Assembly: GCA_029945375.1 (NCBI GenBank)
Contig: CM057066.1
Span: forward strand, 2,232,001 to 2,296,000
DNA length: 64,000 nucleotides
From: Agaricus subrufescens
Lineage: Eukaryota; Basidiomycota; Agaricomycetes; Agaricales; Agaricaceae
Direction: 5' to 3'
Shown here: positions 38,904 to 51,137 of the stretch, in pieces
How the letters are laid out: the number at the start of each line of letters is the position of its first letter
How positions within the stretch are numbered: position 1 is the stretch's first letter
Position numbers and translations under genes: made by a program
The notes under the pieces: model-generated
Told to the model about the DNA's origin: nothing
Seen by the model: only the letters and a program-made list of their open reading frames with translations
Databases searched by the model: none

Positions 38904-40880
38904 CTAGGAGATTATTAATTGAATAAATACCTTTCGCATCGCGGCTGCGTCATGTAGGGATTCTTGCGTTGTGTCAATCCGGATTGAAATATTTTGTTGT
39001 TGGCTCTTACTGACTTGCGAAGATGAAAGAGCACTACGTGGAATGGATACCATCATGTGGTCAACGTTATCAACGCTATCTGTGATTCCATTGCGAGCAT
39101 TCAATGTTGCGAGGAAGGAGTTGCTGTACACTAGAAGCAGGAAAAGACGATGAGCCGTGATATAATCACTCCGACTTATCCGGGAAACGTACGGCGGCCA
39201 ATGCAGAAGTAAAAGCTGGCGTAAATTAACGTTCGTGGTGAAGCGACGAGCTGAGTATCAATAACTATTAGCCATTACGTGAATAAGTTAGCACAATGGA
39301 CGCACCGATATAAGAGCAGATATAGCGCAAAGACTGTAATACTGTTGTGTAAAAGAGTCCTTTGTTTCAGCAATTCAGGCACTTACGTCGTTAATCTACG
39401 TATGAGAATAAATCAGCAGCCGTTAAGTAGACCAGACTCGTTATACTCACATTCCAGTGTTGACAACGAAAATGATCTGTGAAATAATTCTGAGCAAGTG
39501 TCGCGTGCTCATATATCCCTTCACGTACCAGCTTGTTGATCATAGTATCTGACCTAGATTTAGGAGGTAATCAGACGAACAGCAAATGTTCAGTGTACAA
39601 TGATACTGACCTCTTGAATCCAGTTCGAGCACTGTTCAACAAATACACCAAACTCGTAGCGATGAGCACATCAACAGTTGTAGAGAGGGCATTGATCGTA
39701 ATGGTTAGAGGCTATATCAGAAGAACAAAGTTTAAGATGCTACTCCATAACAATTGAGCTCTACAACTCACATTGAAAGATAGTAGGCGCTCAAACGTGG
39801 GTAACTGCATACTGAGAAATCTTTAAGTAGGCAACCAAGGCCATGCACGGTGCGAGACGTACACAATTACCACCCAGGCTGTTGTACGAGAAATTAACTT
39901 GAGATAACTTTTATAGTGAAATTTTCGTACCTGTACCGCATCCCGCGCAGCAGCAAATTAGTAGAAGGATAAGACCAGTGAGGAAGTAGTTCCTGTTACT
40001 GAGCCTCCATACTCGGTAAGTATAGAATCTGCCGTACAGAAGTTCCGAAATTAGGTCTCCATTTTGCTCGTGTCTGATATACTCACGTCTGAACAAAAGC
40101 ACCGTTTAAGCCCTATTTAGAGGCGGTGGGAAGGAAGCGGATTTAGTCCGGCATACAGCTCGGAAAGTCGAACCACTTACGGTAGGCAAAGCCTCGATCT
40201 ACCAGCGAGTGTCAGTTTCGCTTGAAGTAAGCGAGTGGGATTAGACGCACCACTACGGAGAAGACAATCTTCTTCAACGCCGCATCGTCGCTACAATCAT
40301 TCTTTAGCAAGAATCCCGGCCTCAGCTTAGATTTGCTCCTACTGGAAGTTGCTTATGCTGTAATGGTAAACTGTTTGTTAGAAGCGGGATCAGTCCGTGG
40401 GTCAAGGGTACCAAGGGGACAACGCACTGGTATGTGTTACCATACATAGATGGAAGGCATCAAACGTGCACAAGATCACGACCTATATTATATGTATATT
40501 CACATCAGAACAGGCAAGATCGACCAGAACCAACAAAAATTTTTGATGACGACATTCGTCGTAGAAAACACAGGAAGAGTGGGAAACAAGGAAGGAAAAT
40601 GCTTACGAGGGCTTTCATGAAGAGAGGGTCCTTCTTGTAGCCTACAAACACAGAGTGACCGTTTGAGAACATCGGTGAATTCGCAAAGGAGGGGTGCGTA
40701 CGTTGAAAATAGTAGAAAGCCTGTAGCAGGCACACGCCATGCAGGACAGCGCTGACTATCACACCAATCATCATAGCCCCGAAGCTATCATTTCATACAA
40801 CAGTCAGCAAGAAGGCGGTAGTGTATTAATTCAGCGTACGTATTGTCAAGAGGGACATTACTCTCTAATGTCGCTGACAT
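38904..40880 (-). CDS. Seven-TM membrane protein, DUF6534-type
   Basis: It starts at 40880 with 'MSATLESNVPLDNTFGAMM'; the first exons are 40880-40840, 40784-40702 and 40641-40607, followed by about ten more very short ones. Readable pieces in order are 'IGVIVSAVLHGVCLLQAFYY', 'VVILCTFDAFHLCM', 'FYTYRVWRLSNRNYFLTGLI', 'TITINALSTTVDVLIATSLV', 'SDTMINKL', 'IIFVVNTGM', 'LCAISALIS' and 'FYFCIGRLYSNSFLATLNAR'. These match the DUF6534 layout: seven hydrophobic helices, then the 'SNS.LATLNAR' signature and a polar cytoplasmic tail. The family is greatly expanded in mushrooms and of unknown function, perhaps receptor-like. The exon count is unusually high for about 330 residues. The last splice near 38930 is unsure. 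Confidence 0.75.
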
Positions 40881-42028
40881 CGTGAGCGTTTGAAAAGGGG
40901 GACGAGCGGGTCAGGTATGTGTGATGGCGGGAGGAAGAACAGGAATCGATTTGAAGAGCGAGCCCGAGAGATAAATTCCCAACCAGTGTGCGCAAGGAAA
41001 AGAGCGTGGGGTCAAGATTAGCCGTTAGGAGTGTCGATACCCGATTATAACAAGATCCGCAGATGGGCTGTTTGGGACACGCCGCGACGGGTTAACACAG
41101 GTCGATACCTAATGGGTATATAAAGCGATAGAGAGAACCTTGTGGACTAAGTCGATGTCTAGGGTCACCATTCATAGTTCTGAGTTCTGGTTGCTGAGTG
41201 TCAATGTCAGCGGTGATGTTCTTTGCCCCACGAAGAATCGAAGGGTATCTCAGGGTACGTGGTAAAATGTTCAAGCCGTGGCGGTGGGAAAGAAAGTAAT
41301 ATTTTATTGGTTTATTTTTGGATATTTTTCCGATGAATCGGGCCGCATGTGAATTTGGGCATATTTTGGATTCTAGTGGGCTGGACGGAGATCAAAGGCA
41401 ATCCTTTCAGATGTAAAAAACGAGCGACATGGTGGCGCCAGGATGCCACAATGAATGGAATCGGATGATATATGACCTGCCCGCCGAGACCATGAGCAAT
41501 ATTGGCTGGCCAAGTTAGACTGTGGACCCGGTGCAAGGCTACGGCGTCACACCGAAGACGAGGACTCCTCTTCCGGACCCCCAAGGCACGACAACGTTTT
41601 CCCCTGGCTCCAGAGTCACGAGGAAGGGTTCACACAGTGACACGTACCTATTCTGAGAAAGAAAATTTCCTGATGCGCAGTGAAAATGTCAGAACATCTT
41701 TTACAAATCGCGATCCCATAGAAACACACTGGAGTCAGTACTTATAATTATGATACGAATTGTTAAGCGCGGTTAGCTTGCTGTTACCAAGCCGAGGCTT
41801 CGATCGCGTGAGGAATCAAATTGTTTGGCATAAACTAATGATGAGCATGTGATCGTATTAATGCCAGGGAAACGGCGCCGCGCTCCCGGGAAGGATTGTC
41901 TAAATTAGGAAACCTAGCTTTATTCCGCTAGACCTCAGGAAGAAAGTCCATCAAATGACCAAGAACAAGAAAAACGGAAGATCTTTGGTCTCCGGGTACC
42001 CCCCCTTAGACCTTTTCCTCCGACCACT
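40881..42028. other. Intergenic between divergent genes, nothing recognised
   Basis: It holds the promoters of the membrane protein (-) and P450 (+). ORFs at 41312-41584 (-) and 41502-41747 (+) overlap and have no motif. Confidence 0.5.
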
Positions 42029-43942
42029 ATGACCCCCTTCACATTCCTTGACTATAGTTTATTGGGTGCTGGTGTCTACATCCTCAACTCGTACATCAAA
42101 CAGCGTCGGCTCCCTGCTCCTCTTCCTCCCGGCCCCATCGGCCTTCCAATTATTGGCGTAAGTTCCGCTCTCCGCCATGGTTCTCAAGGTTGGGTTTGAA
42201 TAGCATGCCCTTTCTAGAATGCGGCGGAAATGCCTACGAAAAAGGAATGGTTAACATTTGCTGAATGGGGACGCAAGTACGGTCAGTTTATCAGTGACTA
42301 ATGCTATGTGTCGCGGAAAGTTTAGCTGAGATGAATGATTTTTTAGGACCCATCATGTCTGTTAATGCTTTGGGCCAACCTATTATTATCATCAATTCTC
42401 TGGATGCCATGCAGGAGCTCGATAGAAAAGGAGCTGTCTATTCCGATCGACCACGCCTTGAGATGGGAGGCGAGTTAGTTGGTTACAATGAGACCCTTGT
42501 CTTAATACCATACGGAGAACGATTCAGGCGTTATCGTAAAGATATCGCTAAGATGATCGGCGGAGTTGCGCAGATGAGGGAGTTCCATCCTCTTATCGAG
42601 GCCTCAAGCCGCAGGTTCCTGCAGAGAACGCTCGCTAAGCCCGATGACCTAATGGCCCATTTACGGAAGTAAGTATTATCCACTCAGGCTGGTGTATAAC
42701 CCTTATGAATTTTCTTCAGACTTCAAGGACATATCATCCTGAAATTAACGTACGGAATCGATGTGCAAGATGGGAATGACCCATATGTAGCATTGATTGA
42801 GCATGCTAATGATAACTTTAACAAATCAACTGTTCCCGGTTCATTTTTGGTCGACTTCTTTCCCATTTTGAGAAGCCTTCCGGAGTGGTTGCCCGGGATG
42901 GGATTCATGGAAACTGCGAGGCGGTGGAAGAAAGATACCATAGAAATGGTTGAAGCACCATACAAGTTCACTTTACAGCAGATGGTACGTTGTTTCGAAT
43001 TCAACTGTTACCTCGGTTGATACGAGATATGATTGCAGGACGCTGGGACTGCTTCGAAATCATACGTGACCACTATGCTCGAGGAGAGTAAGCTGGACGC
43101 AGATGGCATTAGAGATTTGAAGTACTCCGCTAGTTCACTTTACGGAGGTGGTGCAGATACAACTGTATCTGCTGAATACGCCTTTTTCCTTGCAATGGTC
43201 CTTTTCCCTGGTACGATCTGCGTTCTAAGACCGTCTTGATTTGTTCTTAAAGTCGATCTTTACTGTAGAGGTTCAGAAGAAGGCGCAAGCTGAAATCGAC
43301 TCGGTCATTGGTCGGGATCGCCTTCCGACTTACGCTGATCTCGCTCAACTCCCATACGTGAATGCCGTTGTTTCGGAAGTCCTACGGTGGAATAACGTCG
43401 CACCCACCGGTGTACCTCATCGCGCTATCGAAGACGGCATCGTCTCAGGTTACTTTATACCTAAAAATGCAATTATCATGTGCAACTTCTGGTATAACCT
43501 AATTAACCTTAAATTTGTGACGTTATTGACTAATAATGATCACACAGGCAAATGATGCATGATGAAAAAGTATGGCCTGAACCATTCGAGTTTTCTCCGG
43601 AAAGGTATCTGGGTCCCGATCCTCAACGAAATCCCCGTGAAGTTTGTTTCGGATTTGGTCGGCGGATTTGTCCTGGCATGTATCTTGCTCAAGCGGGCTT
43701 GTCGATGACTGTTGCTATGAGCCTTGCGGTGTTTAATATCACCAATGCTTTGGATGAGAATGGGGTGCCTATCATTCCGAAGCATGAGAATACGTCAGGG
43801 ACCATCAGGTATGTTATGATTTCTTGCGTTAAGAAAGATTTTTCTGAGACTTTGAATTTGTAGCTACCCTGAACCGTTCAAATGCAAGATAGAGCCTCGT
43901 TCTGAAAAGGCGGCGGCACTGATTACGGAGGAGATTCATTGA
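42029..43942 (+). CDS. Cytochrome P450 monooxygenase 1 (CYP64-like group)
   Basis: The first exons are 42029-42157, 42218-42281 and 42347-42668, with further ones to TGA at 43942. An N-terminal membrane anchor is followed by the proline hinge 'LPAPLPPGPIGLPIIG'. Other motifs are the C-helix region 'GERFRRYRKDIAK', 'VPGSFLVDFFPILRSLPEWL', I-helix 'YGGGADTTVS', K-helix ExxR in 'SEVLRWNNVAP', and the heme loop '[18 protein letters not shown]' with the cysteine ligand. It is an ER-anchored monooxygenase of the large mushroom group annotated as O-methylsterigmatocystin oxidoreductase-like; substrate unknown. All essential residues are intact. Confidence 0.9.
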
Positions 43943-46900
43943 TACTATTTTAAACCGCGGATTTTTATTAATCCTCGTTAACATTCCTTTTGCTTTTTTT
44001 CTTCCTTTTTTGATATAGGTGTTTGGACGTATTGGCATTTAGCCACATGACGGACTGACATGATCAATTTGAAGATTTCCACTCTTTCTTTTTTTTTCAC
44101 TTATACCCTTGGTAATACACACAGTAATGTGGTGCAGAACACGGCTTCGGGCGAATAAATACGGATCGTCTTTATATAATCAGTTATCTCCGAGGATCCA
44201 AGTCAGGTGTGTGTGTAATTTTTGGAGTTTAGTTTTTGGGGTGGCAACCGGCTCACCCGGAGTGTCTGCGAGAGAGTGGAAATATCATTGCAGGATGTAC
44301 GTACAGTACGTAGATCGGGATCACATGTACAAAGTCCAGGTTTGTGCTTAAACTTTTTTACCTTCGTGTTGGGATCTAGGTGTTAGAGTTCAAAGTGGAG
44401 TAGTAACGTTTTTTTTGAATGAGGGTGATTATGACGGGTTGGTGATGTTCAATTGCCTGATGACGAAACTTTGACATGTGTATACGTGGATGTTCTGGAC
44501 TGGGACAGTCGCACAAGACTGACTGACACTGGGGTTCATTGGATCTTCAGGGACAAGACAAGGAGGGGAAGGGGACGGGCCTGTCCACCGGGCGACGGAG
44601 ACTGTTACCCGTACTTTTGTGCGACGCGTACATAGTAAAAAGGGGATTTTCGGGTGTGGGTCCGGGGATGGAATGTATGGCTCTCGGCGAGGTTTGCTCG
44701 CCGTTTGTAGGTACGTATGGCGGAGGCAGGGAGGCATTGCGCAGTTGGAGGTGGGTCCATCAGTGATCGGATCACCGATCAAAATCGTAAGATAGCCCTG
44801 GAGGGGTAAACTTGCCGACTTTGTGTATATCTCCCGTGAGCCCCTTATGGTAAATGAATGGTTTACGGTAATACGGATGGAATATTTTCCTCTTGGTTGT
44901 TTTTGTTGATGCATTTTGCGTTTGACAGGCCACTCTTGAGACTGATCATGGGTAACGTCATGTGTGGTGGCTCGTGATTAGGCAATGAAAATATTACCTT
45001 ACTTAATTGGCTAGGATCTTTTGTGAAGTTGACAGTGTATGAAGGCCGGGCGGGAAAATTAAGGATTTACATTAATCTTCCAACCTTCATCTCTCCTGTC
45101 AGTCGATGCTTTTCGCCATTCATGCTGCAGTTGTTTGAGTGTTAACCGAAGACTTCCCGCCGGAGTATAGTAGATGGACGTGTAGGCTCGGATCCGGCCG
45201 AAGTTTATTTTCATGGGCTCACCGTGCAACTAGTGGAGATATCCGAGATCTTTTGGGTTGATCAGCTCGTAGAGTTCAGAGAGGTTTGTGTGTGTTTTAT
45301 TTGGCCAGTCGAGGAGCGCGGGATTTGTCGTGAGTTGCTTATGATGTTCACCAATGAAACAACGGTTCTTGGTCACTTCAGTATTTTTGCTTTATGTGGT
45401 TTTTATGCTCGGGCGCGGACCCTTTTCCTCCGGGGTGAGGTCGTGTGTGCGCGTGTGTCTGTGGTTGCCGTTCCTTCCTCGACCGAAGTTGCGTCAGATC
45501 CTTCGGCACGCTTTACCCAGCTTTAAAATTGTCCCTCACTACTAGTCCTAGCTTATCTGTCGATCGTGACGACGAAGAGAGCACGCGGGCCTGCTTATGT
45601 TCTCTCACTACTCGAGCTAAAGCGTACATCTATTTCTTCGTACAAGAATAGATGGATGCTTTGGTAGCCTTCTGTCATGAGCGGAGCATAGTGTTGCTTC
45701 TTGGCATCTGAAAAAAAAATGCGAATTGAGATTTTTTGGGATCATGTTCGCTCCAAGCTAGTTCTTTCTTCTCGTAAAATAAAAGGTTTAGTGGAGTAGT
45801 CAAAAGAAGATAGATATCCAGGACTGATTTAGTGCTTCGGTATAACATAGCGATGGCACACCTTTTTACCGAATTGATCCTGAATCTATTGTTTAACGCG
45901 CTACATAGTGATGAACCAAACCGAGATAGGCGGACGCTGCTATTGAAGAGACAGCGTGGGTGTTTCTTGGCCAACATATATGTATATCAGCTAGATATAG
46001 AGTTCGGGGGGAAAGGAAACGACGCATCAGGTATCAGTGGAGCCCTTGCACGCGTTTGAAGGTTGGGACAGTTTATACCGCCGTTATTTCGTTGGAGGAC
46101 CCTTTGAGTTTTGGGTTTCACCGGTAGTCAATGGTAACAGTGGTCAGTTCTGAGTTTCCTCTTTCCCTGTTGAGTTCTTGAAATGTTGGCTTTTGCACGG
46201 AGTCGATATGCCCGGGTTATTTCCGAGAATGGAATGATGAGTTTACTTGTATACATATAGACACGGCGTCCATTGGGCGTGTCGACCTTTAAAAGAGGGA
46301 CGGTAGAATTCGGGCTAGCCTTTGATTTTTTTTTTTAGCCTCAGAACGTGACGGGATGTATGATTCTGGTTTGAAAGGGTCAATGTGGCTTGGAAGAGTG
46401 ACTGGTATCTTGGTTCCCGGTTCCCGTGATATCATCAACTGTTGGCAATCGTGTGAGGAGAAGATTCACTACGTAGCCAATGCGGGTGTATAGGGTTGAT
46501 AAACCTGAGTGTTTTTCTCAGTGAAAGAACGAGTACACGGTAGGGTTTCTCTCATTCAACAGGAATCATGGGCAATGTAAGGTTACGTCTAGGGTGACTT
46601 CAAAATTTCTTTCTTGGAAGAATCGTCTAGCCGCTCCAGGTGATAAAAGGCACACTTCTGTTTCTCAAGCCCGAAACCACCTGGGACTTTTGAGGGGGAA
46701 GCCGATTGTTGGGAGAATGTTCTGAAGAAGAAAAAATTTGCCAACAGTCTGGGCGGCGTTAGAAGCGGTTGATTGTTATTTTAGTTTTGTGGCTCAAGGA
46801 AACGAGGATAGATCGAACGAGGATACGGGTATGACGGCAAGGAGGGATAGCCTGCTCGACTGAGGGATATTCGCGATCAGTGCAGCGGGGTTCTAGGGAC

Positions 46901-47013
46901 GGTGTGTTGTCGGGTAGACGAGCAGGCGATGTTGAGGGCAGTATTGAGAAGGAGACTGGCAGAGACCGAAAGCGGCTGCTTAGTCATCCCGCCAGGCATC
47001 GACCAGCCCCGCC
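43943..47013. other. 3-kb gene-poor region before ATG4
   Basis: Several short frames (for example 44429-44914 on the minus strand and 45224-45526 on the plus strand) overlap each other and carry no known motif. There is no strong tandem repeat. The last few hundred bases are the ATG4 promoter and leader. Confidence 0.45.
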
Positions 47014-50000
47014 ATGGCCTCGAAAGCGCCTTCCTCGCCGGGCCCGCCGTCCTCGTCGTCGAGTGCGTCGTCCAAGCTGCCCAAGTTCCTCCAGCGCAAC
47101 GGCCGGGACCGGTCGCGCTCAGAGACAGAGGGCACCCCTATTGCAAGCGGCTCATCGTCGACCGACACGCCAGCGACGCCCCCCCGGGCCCGCCGTGCCA
47201 GCAGGTTTCTCCCGCGCAGGGACCGCGATGAGGACGCTGCCGTCGTCGTCGAGCCGATAGCGATCCCGCGGCCGGCTGCGGAGTCGTCCAGCACCCGGTC
47301 CATCGGCGACATCCCCTCCCGCCTCTCGGGCTGGTTCTCGCACACGTTCAACTCGTCCACGACCGACCTCAACCTCAGCACCCTCATGGCCCAGCCGTCG
47401 CCGAAATCCAAGGCCTCGGCGCTGCTCACAGTGGCGAAGCACGGCAAGGGCCATCTCGACAAGGCCATGCGCTATCTCCTCGACAGCGACGCTACCCCCG
47501 ATAGATGCACGGACCCGATCTGGCTGCTCGGCGTCCAGCACCCCGGATACGAGCCCTCGTCGCCCCCCCCCCCCCCCCACCCCCGCCCTACGCCACTGCC
47601 CGCGGCAAACGTGTCACCTCGCCCCCTTCCTCCTACCGATCATCTTCCTCCTCCGTCGCCTCCTCCACCGACCTCTCCAACGCCCATCTCTCCCCATCGG
47701 CCTCCCAACAACAGCAGCAGCAGCTCAAATCTAATCCCGGTGCACACTGGCCACCCGTCTTCTACATCGACTTTACCTCCCGCATATGGCTCACTTACCG
47801 CTCTCACTTCTCCCAGCCGATCAAGGATTCTACTCTGACTGCTCTATACACCACCTCCCCTCCCAGTGGGGGCTATGACGCCGTTCTTGTTCCCGTTTGC
47901 ACAACTGCCCCACCTGCAACCAGTCCTTCCAAAAGCAGATGGCACTGGGGTGGAGAAAAGACCTGGTCCAGCGACACAGGCTGGGGATGCATGCTTCGGA
48001 CAGGTCAAAGCTTGTTAGCCAATGCTTTGATTCATGCTCATCTCGGTCGGGGTGCGTCATCACTTTTTCAGTCCGTTTTACAACTTTTGACGCCTCGCGT
48101 CAAGACTGGCGTAAACCACCTTATCCAGTATATACCTCAGATTACGCGACCTACGTTCAAATACTAACCTGGTTCTTCGACACTCCTTCACCCGAAGCTC
48201 CCTTTGCCGTCCATAGGATGGCTCTCGCTGGCAAGGAGTTGGGAACGGATGTCGGCCAATGGTTCGGTCCCAGTGTGGCTGCTGGTGCTATCAAGTGCGA
48301 AATCATCACTCCTGGTTTGGTTTTCCTTCAGATCTGATGTTGTTACAGGCGTTTGGTCAATCAATTCCCAAGATCCGGCCTGGGTGTATCAGTTGCCAAG
48401 GATGGAGTACTCAGCCAGACTGACGTGTTTTTGGCCTCACATTCCGACCCTCCAACGGCTACTCGAACTCATAACAAATCCTCTTCTTCTACATCACATG
48501 TCCATCAAGCTTTGCATTGGGGAGATCGTCCAGTTTTAATTCTAGTCGGTTTAAGACTGGGCATTGATGGCGTCAATCCGATTTATTACGAGACTATCAA
48601 GGTGATCATCGCATCGTCCAGAAGTTTGATTGACTGATCACCATCGCTAGACGCTATTCACATTCCCACAATCAGTAGGAATAGCCGGCGGTCGTCCGAG
48701 TAGCTCGTACTATTTTGTCGGGTCTCAAGCTGATAATCTGTTTTATCTCGATCCTCACCACACCAGACCCGCTATACCTTTGAGGAGCGCAACCAGTGGG
48801 TTGACCACAGGACCTGTGTCAGACATTTCGACGCAAGGGTCACAATGGCAGCTGTCGCCGGAGAAGGAGCTGTTGGGTGTACCGACGGAAAATTTGAAGA
48901 GGGATAGATCTTGGAGTGGGGGCAACCGATTAACGACAAGGAAGTCTAAGCACGGGACACCGAACACGAGTGCACCTAGCCCTCCGTCGAGTTATCATCA
49001 TCATCCTTCTCCTCAACCGGAATTGGTAACACCAACTAGTCCGTCGAGTCCTAGTCCTTTGTCAGGTGCGACAAGTCCAGCAAGCACGACGAGTTCGATG
49101 AGTCGGGGACATGCGCCTATTAGTTCCCAAAGGCAGGATGAGGGAGAAAGTATTTCTGAGCTTGGCGAACAGCACCAACGCGGTCCAATACCCATCTCAG
49201 TAGTATTATCTACCAGCTCGACTTCGACCACTAACACTCTTCCTTCTGTTCAATCCAATTCTGCGTCTGCCGCATCTGCAAGTGGAGGGAGAGGGGGGTC
49301 TGGGGGATTGGATTCGTTGCAAGAGCGTTATGTGACGTCCTATTCGAATGCGGAGTTAAAGACTTTCCATTGTGAGAAGGTGAGGAAGATGCCGCTGAGT
49401 GGGTTGGATCCGAGTATGCTGCTGGGGTTCTTATGTAGGGATGTGAGGGAATGGGAGGAATTGAGGAAAGGGATCGAGGAGGTGAGTGCTGTTAACCTGA
49501 AATTTATATCTTTTTAGGTGACTGATGGGTTTTTCAAGCTTCCTAGAAGTATTTTTTCGATACAGAATGAACACCCGAATTGGCAGCAGGAGGATTATGA
49601 TGATGAGAGTATGATGGGGCTCGAATCAATGTCGGATCCTGAAGAAGAGGTGGAGGAAGAGGATGATGAGGAAGAGGAAGTGGGGGAGGGAGAGGAGGAC
49701 CTGGAGCTTGATATGGATCTCGGGGAGGAGAGCGAAGTACGTCACGAGAAGAAGAAGAAAAAGGTTAAAGCCGTGAGGAGAAACGAAGAGGTGAATCGTG
49801 ATGCCAAGGGTGGGTTAACGCATGATCAGGACGATGAGGAAGATGAAGATGAAGAGTATTATGAACCACCATCATTAATATCTCATTCTACCTCGGCTTC
49901 GACATCTACGACAACAACGACTGCTACTACGATTAGTACGACTAGTACTACGACAACGGAAGAGGAACTCGAAACAGAGGAGGATCCAGTGGAGGCGTTG

Positions 50001-51137
50001 ACCCCAGGACCTAATAATACGAGATTCGAGTTGAGGTCGAGGAGTGTTGGTGAGGGCGGGATTATACCCGCTGGATCCGCTGCCTCATCGGAATCTGGAC
50101 ATCATCACCACCATCATGTTGTGGTTGTTAATGCTGGAGGGAAAGGGAAAGAAAGGACGAAGGATGGAGGGGGAAGGAGGAAGGGTAAACAGCCGGTTGG
50201 TCACGGTGCGGACGAAGATGAGGAGGATGAAGAGGACGAGGAGAGTGATATTGAGGATGGGTGGTATGGGATCGGAGATGATGACGAAGATGATGAGAGT
50301 TACGGTGATGAGGATGACGAGCGGCCGGTGCGACGGGAACGACTGGAGAGTGATGGTACTCCTCTAGCTGGGTCGGAAATGACGATTGGGGCTGGTGCTG
50401 CTGGAAGAGTGGAGCATCCTGTGACGCCGCAGTCTATGGCTACACCTCGAGATGATAGGCAACGCTCTTCACCATTACCACCACCCACGAGTGCGACGAC
50501 AATAACGAAAGATAAATCATCATCCTCATCTGCAAAGTCCAAAACGAAATCGAAATCGGTATCATCTCCTTCTACACCGCCCTCCTCCAAATCAAAGTCG
50601 TCATCGTCGCATACGAAAGTGAAGTCTGAACCTGACCAGTCTCAAAGGAAGAAGAAGGAGAAGAAGAAGGCGGTGCCAGTACCCGTTGTTTCGATACCCG
50701 TTTCTAGATCGAAGTCAGCTACGACTCCGACTGGTGGTAACAATGATAGTGGTGTGATGGCGACGTATCCGTTTCCTGGGTCTGGGTCTGATGGGGATTT
50801 TGAGGATGGGATGGTTGAAGTTGTTGATGGGGACGGGTTTGTGAGTCAACAACAGCAGCAACAGCAGCAAGGATGGAGGGAGAATGAGGGTGGGTGGGGA
50901 GGACCTGGGACGAGGAGTTGGGAGAGAGGGAGGTATGAAAGTCAGAGTTGGGCTGGGGTGGGTACGAACAATGTTTCGAACGGTAGTTCGACGGGAGGAG
51001 GGGTTATTAGTACTACTAGTACTAGTAATGCTGCTGTTGGTGCTACGGGGGGGTTGAGGATGTTTAAGGGGAAGGGGAGGGATGGAGGAAGGACTCAGAG
51101 TGGTGGTGTTAAAGGGATTTTAACGGATAGATCATGA
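47014..51137 (+). CDS. ATG4: Autophagy cysteine protease ATG4, about 1310 aa, apparent frameshift in a C-run
   Basis: Exons 47014-48051, 48105-48294, 48349-48601, 48651-49481 and 49518-51137. Peptidase C54 motifs are '[15 protein letters not shown]', '[20 protein letters not shown]', the nucleophile in '[19 protein letters not shown]', '[15 protein letters not shown]', and the Asp/His pair in '[12 protein letters not shown]'. It cleaves the Atg8 C-terminus and removes lipid from Atg8. The frame changes at a 16-C run (47563-47578); one base must be added (or two removed) to continue, so an assembly or homopolymer error is likely. The tail beyond about residue 750 is disordered: Glu/Asp-rich blocks, poly-Thr and poly-Ser stretches, a poly-Gln run. 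It is two to three times the length of yeast or animal ATG4, though long basidiomycete ATG4s are known. Confidence 0.9.
47563..47578 (+). repeat. 16-C homopolymer inside ATG4
   Basis: An uninterrupted run of 16 C. The reading frame is open in one phase before it and another phase after it, with conserved ATG4 motifs on both sides. Confidence 0.9.

Noticed and set aside
46880..47580. Frames on both strands around the ATG4 start
   Set aside because: GC-rich low-complexity sequence keeps several frames open; only one carries C54 motifs.
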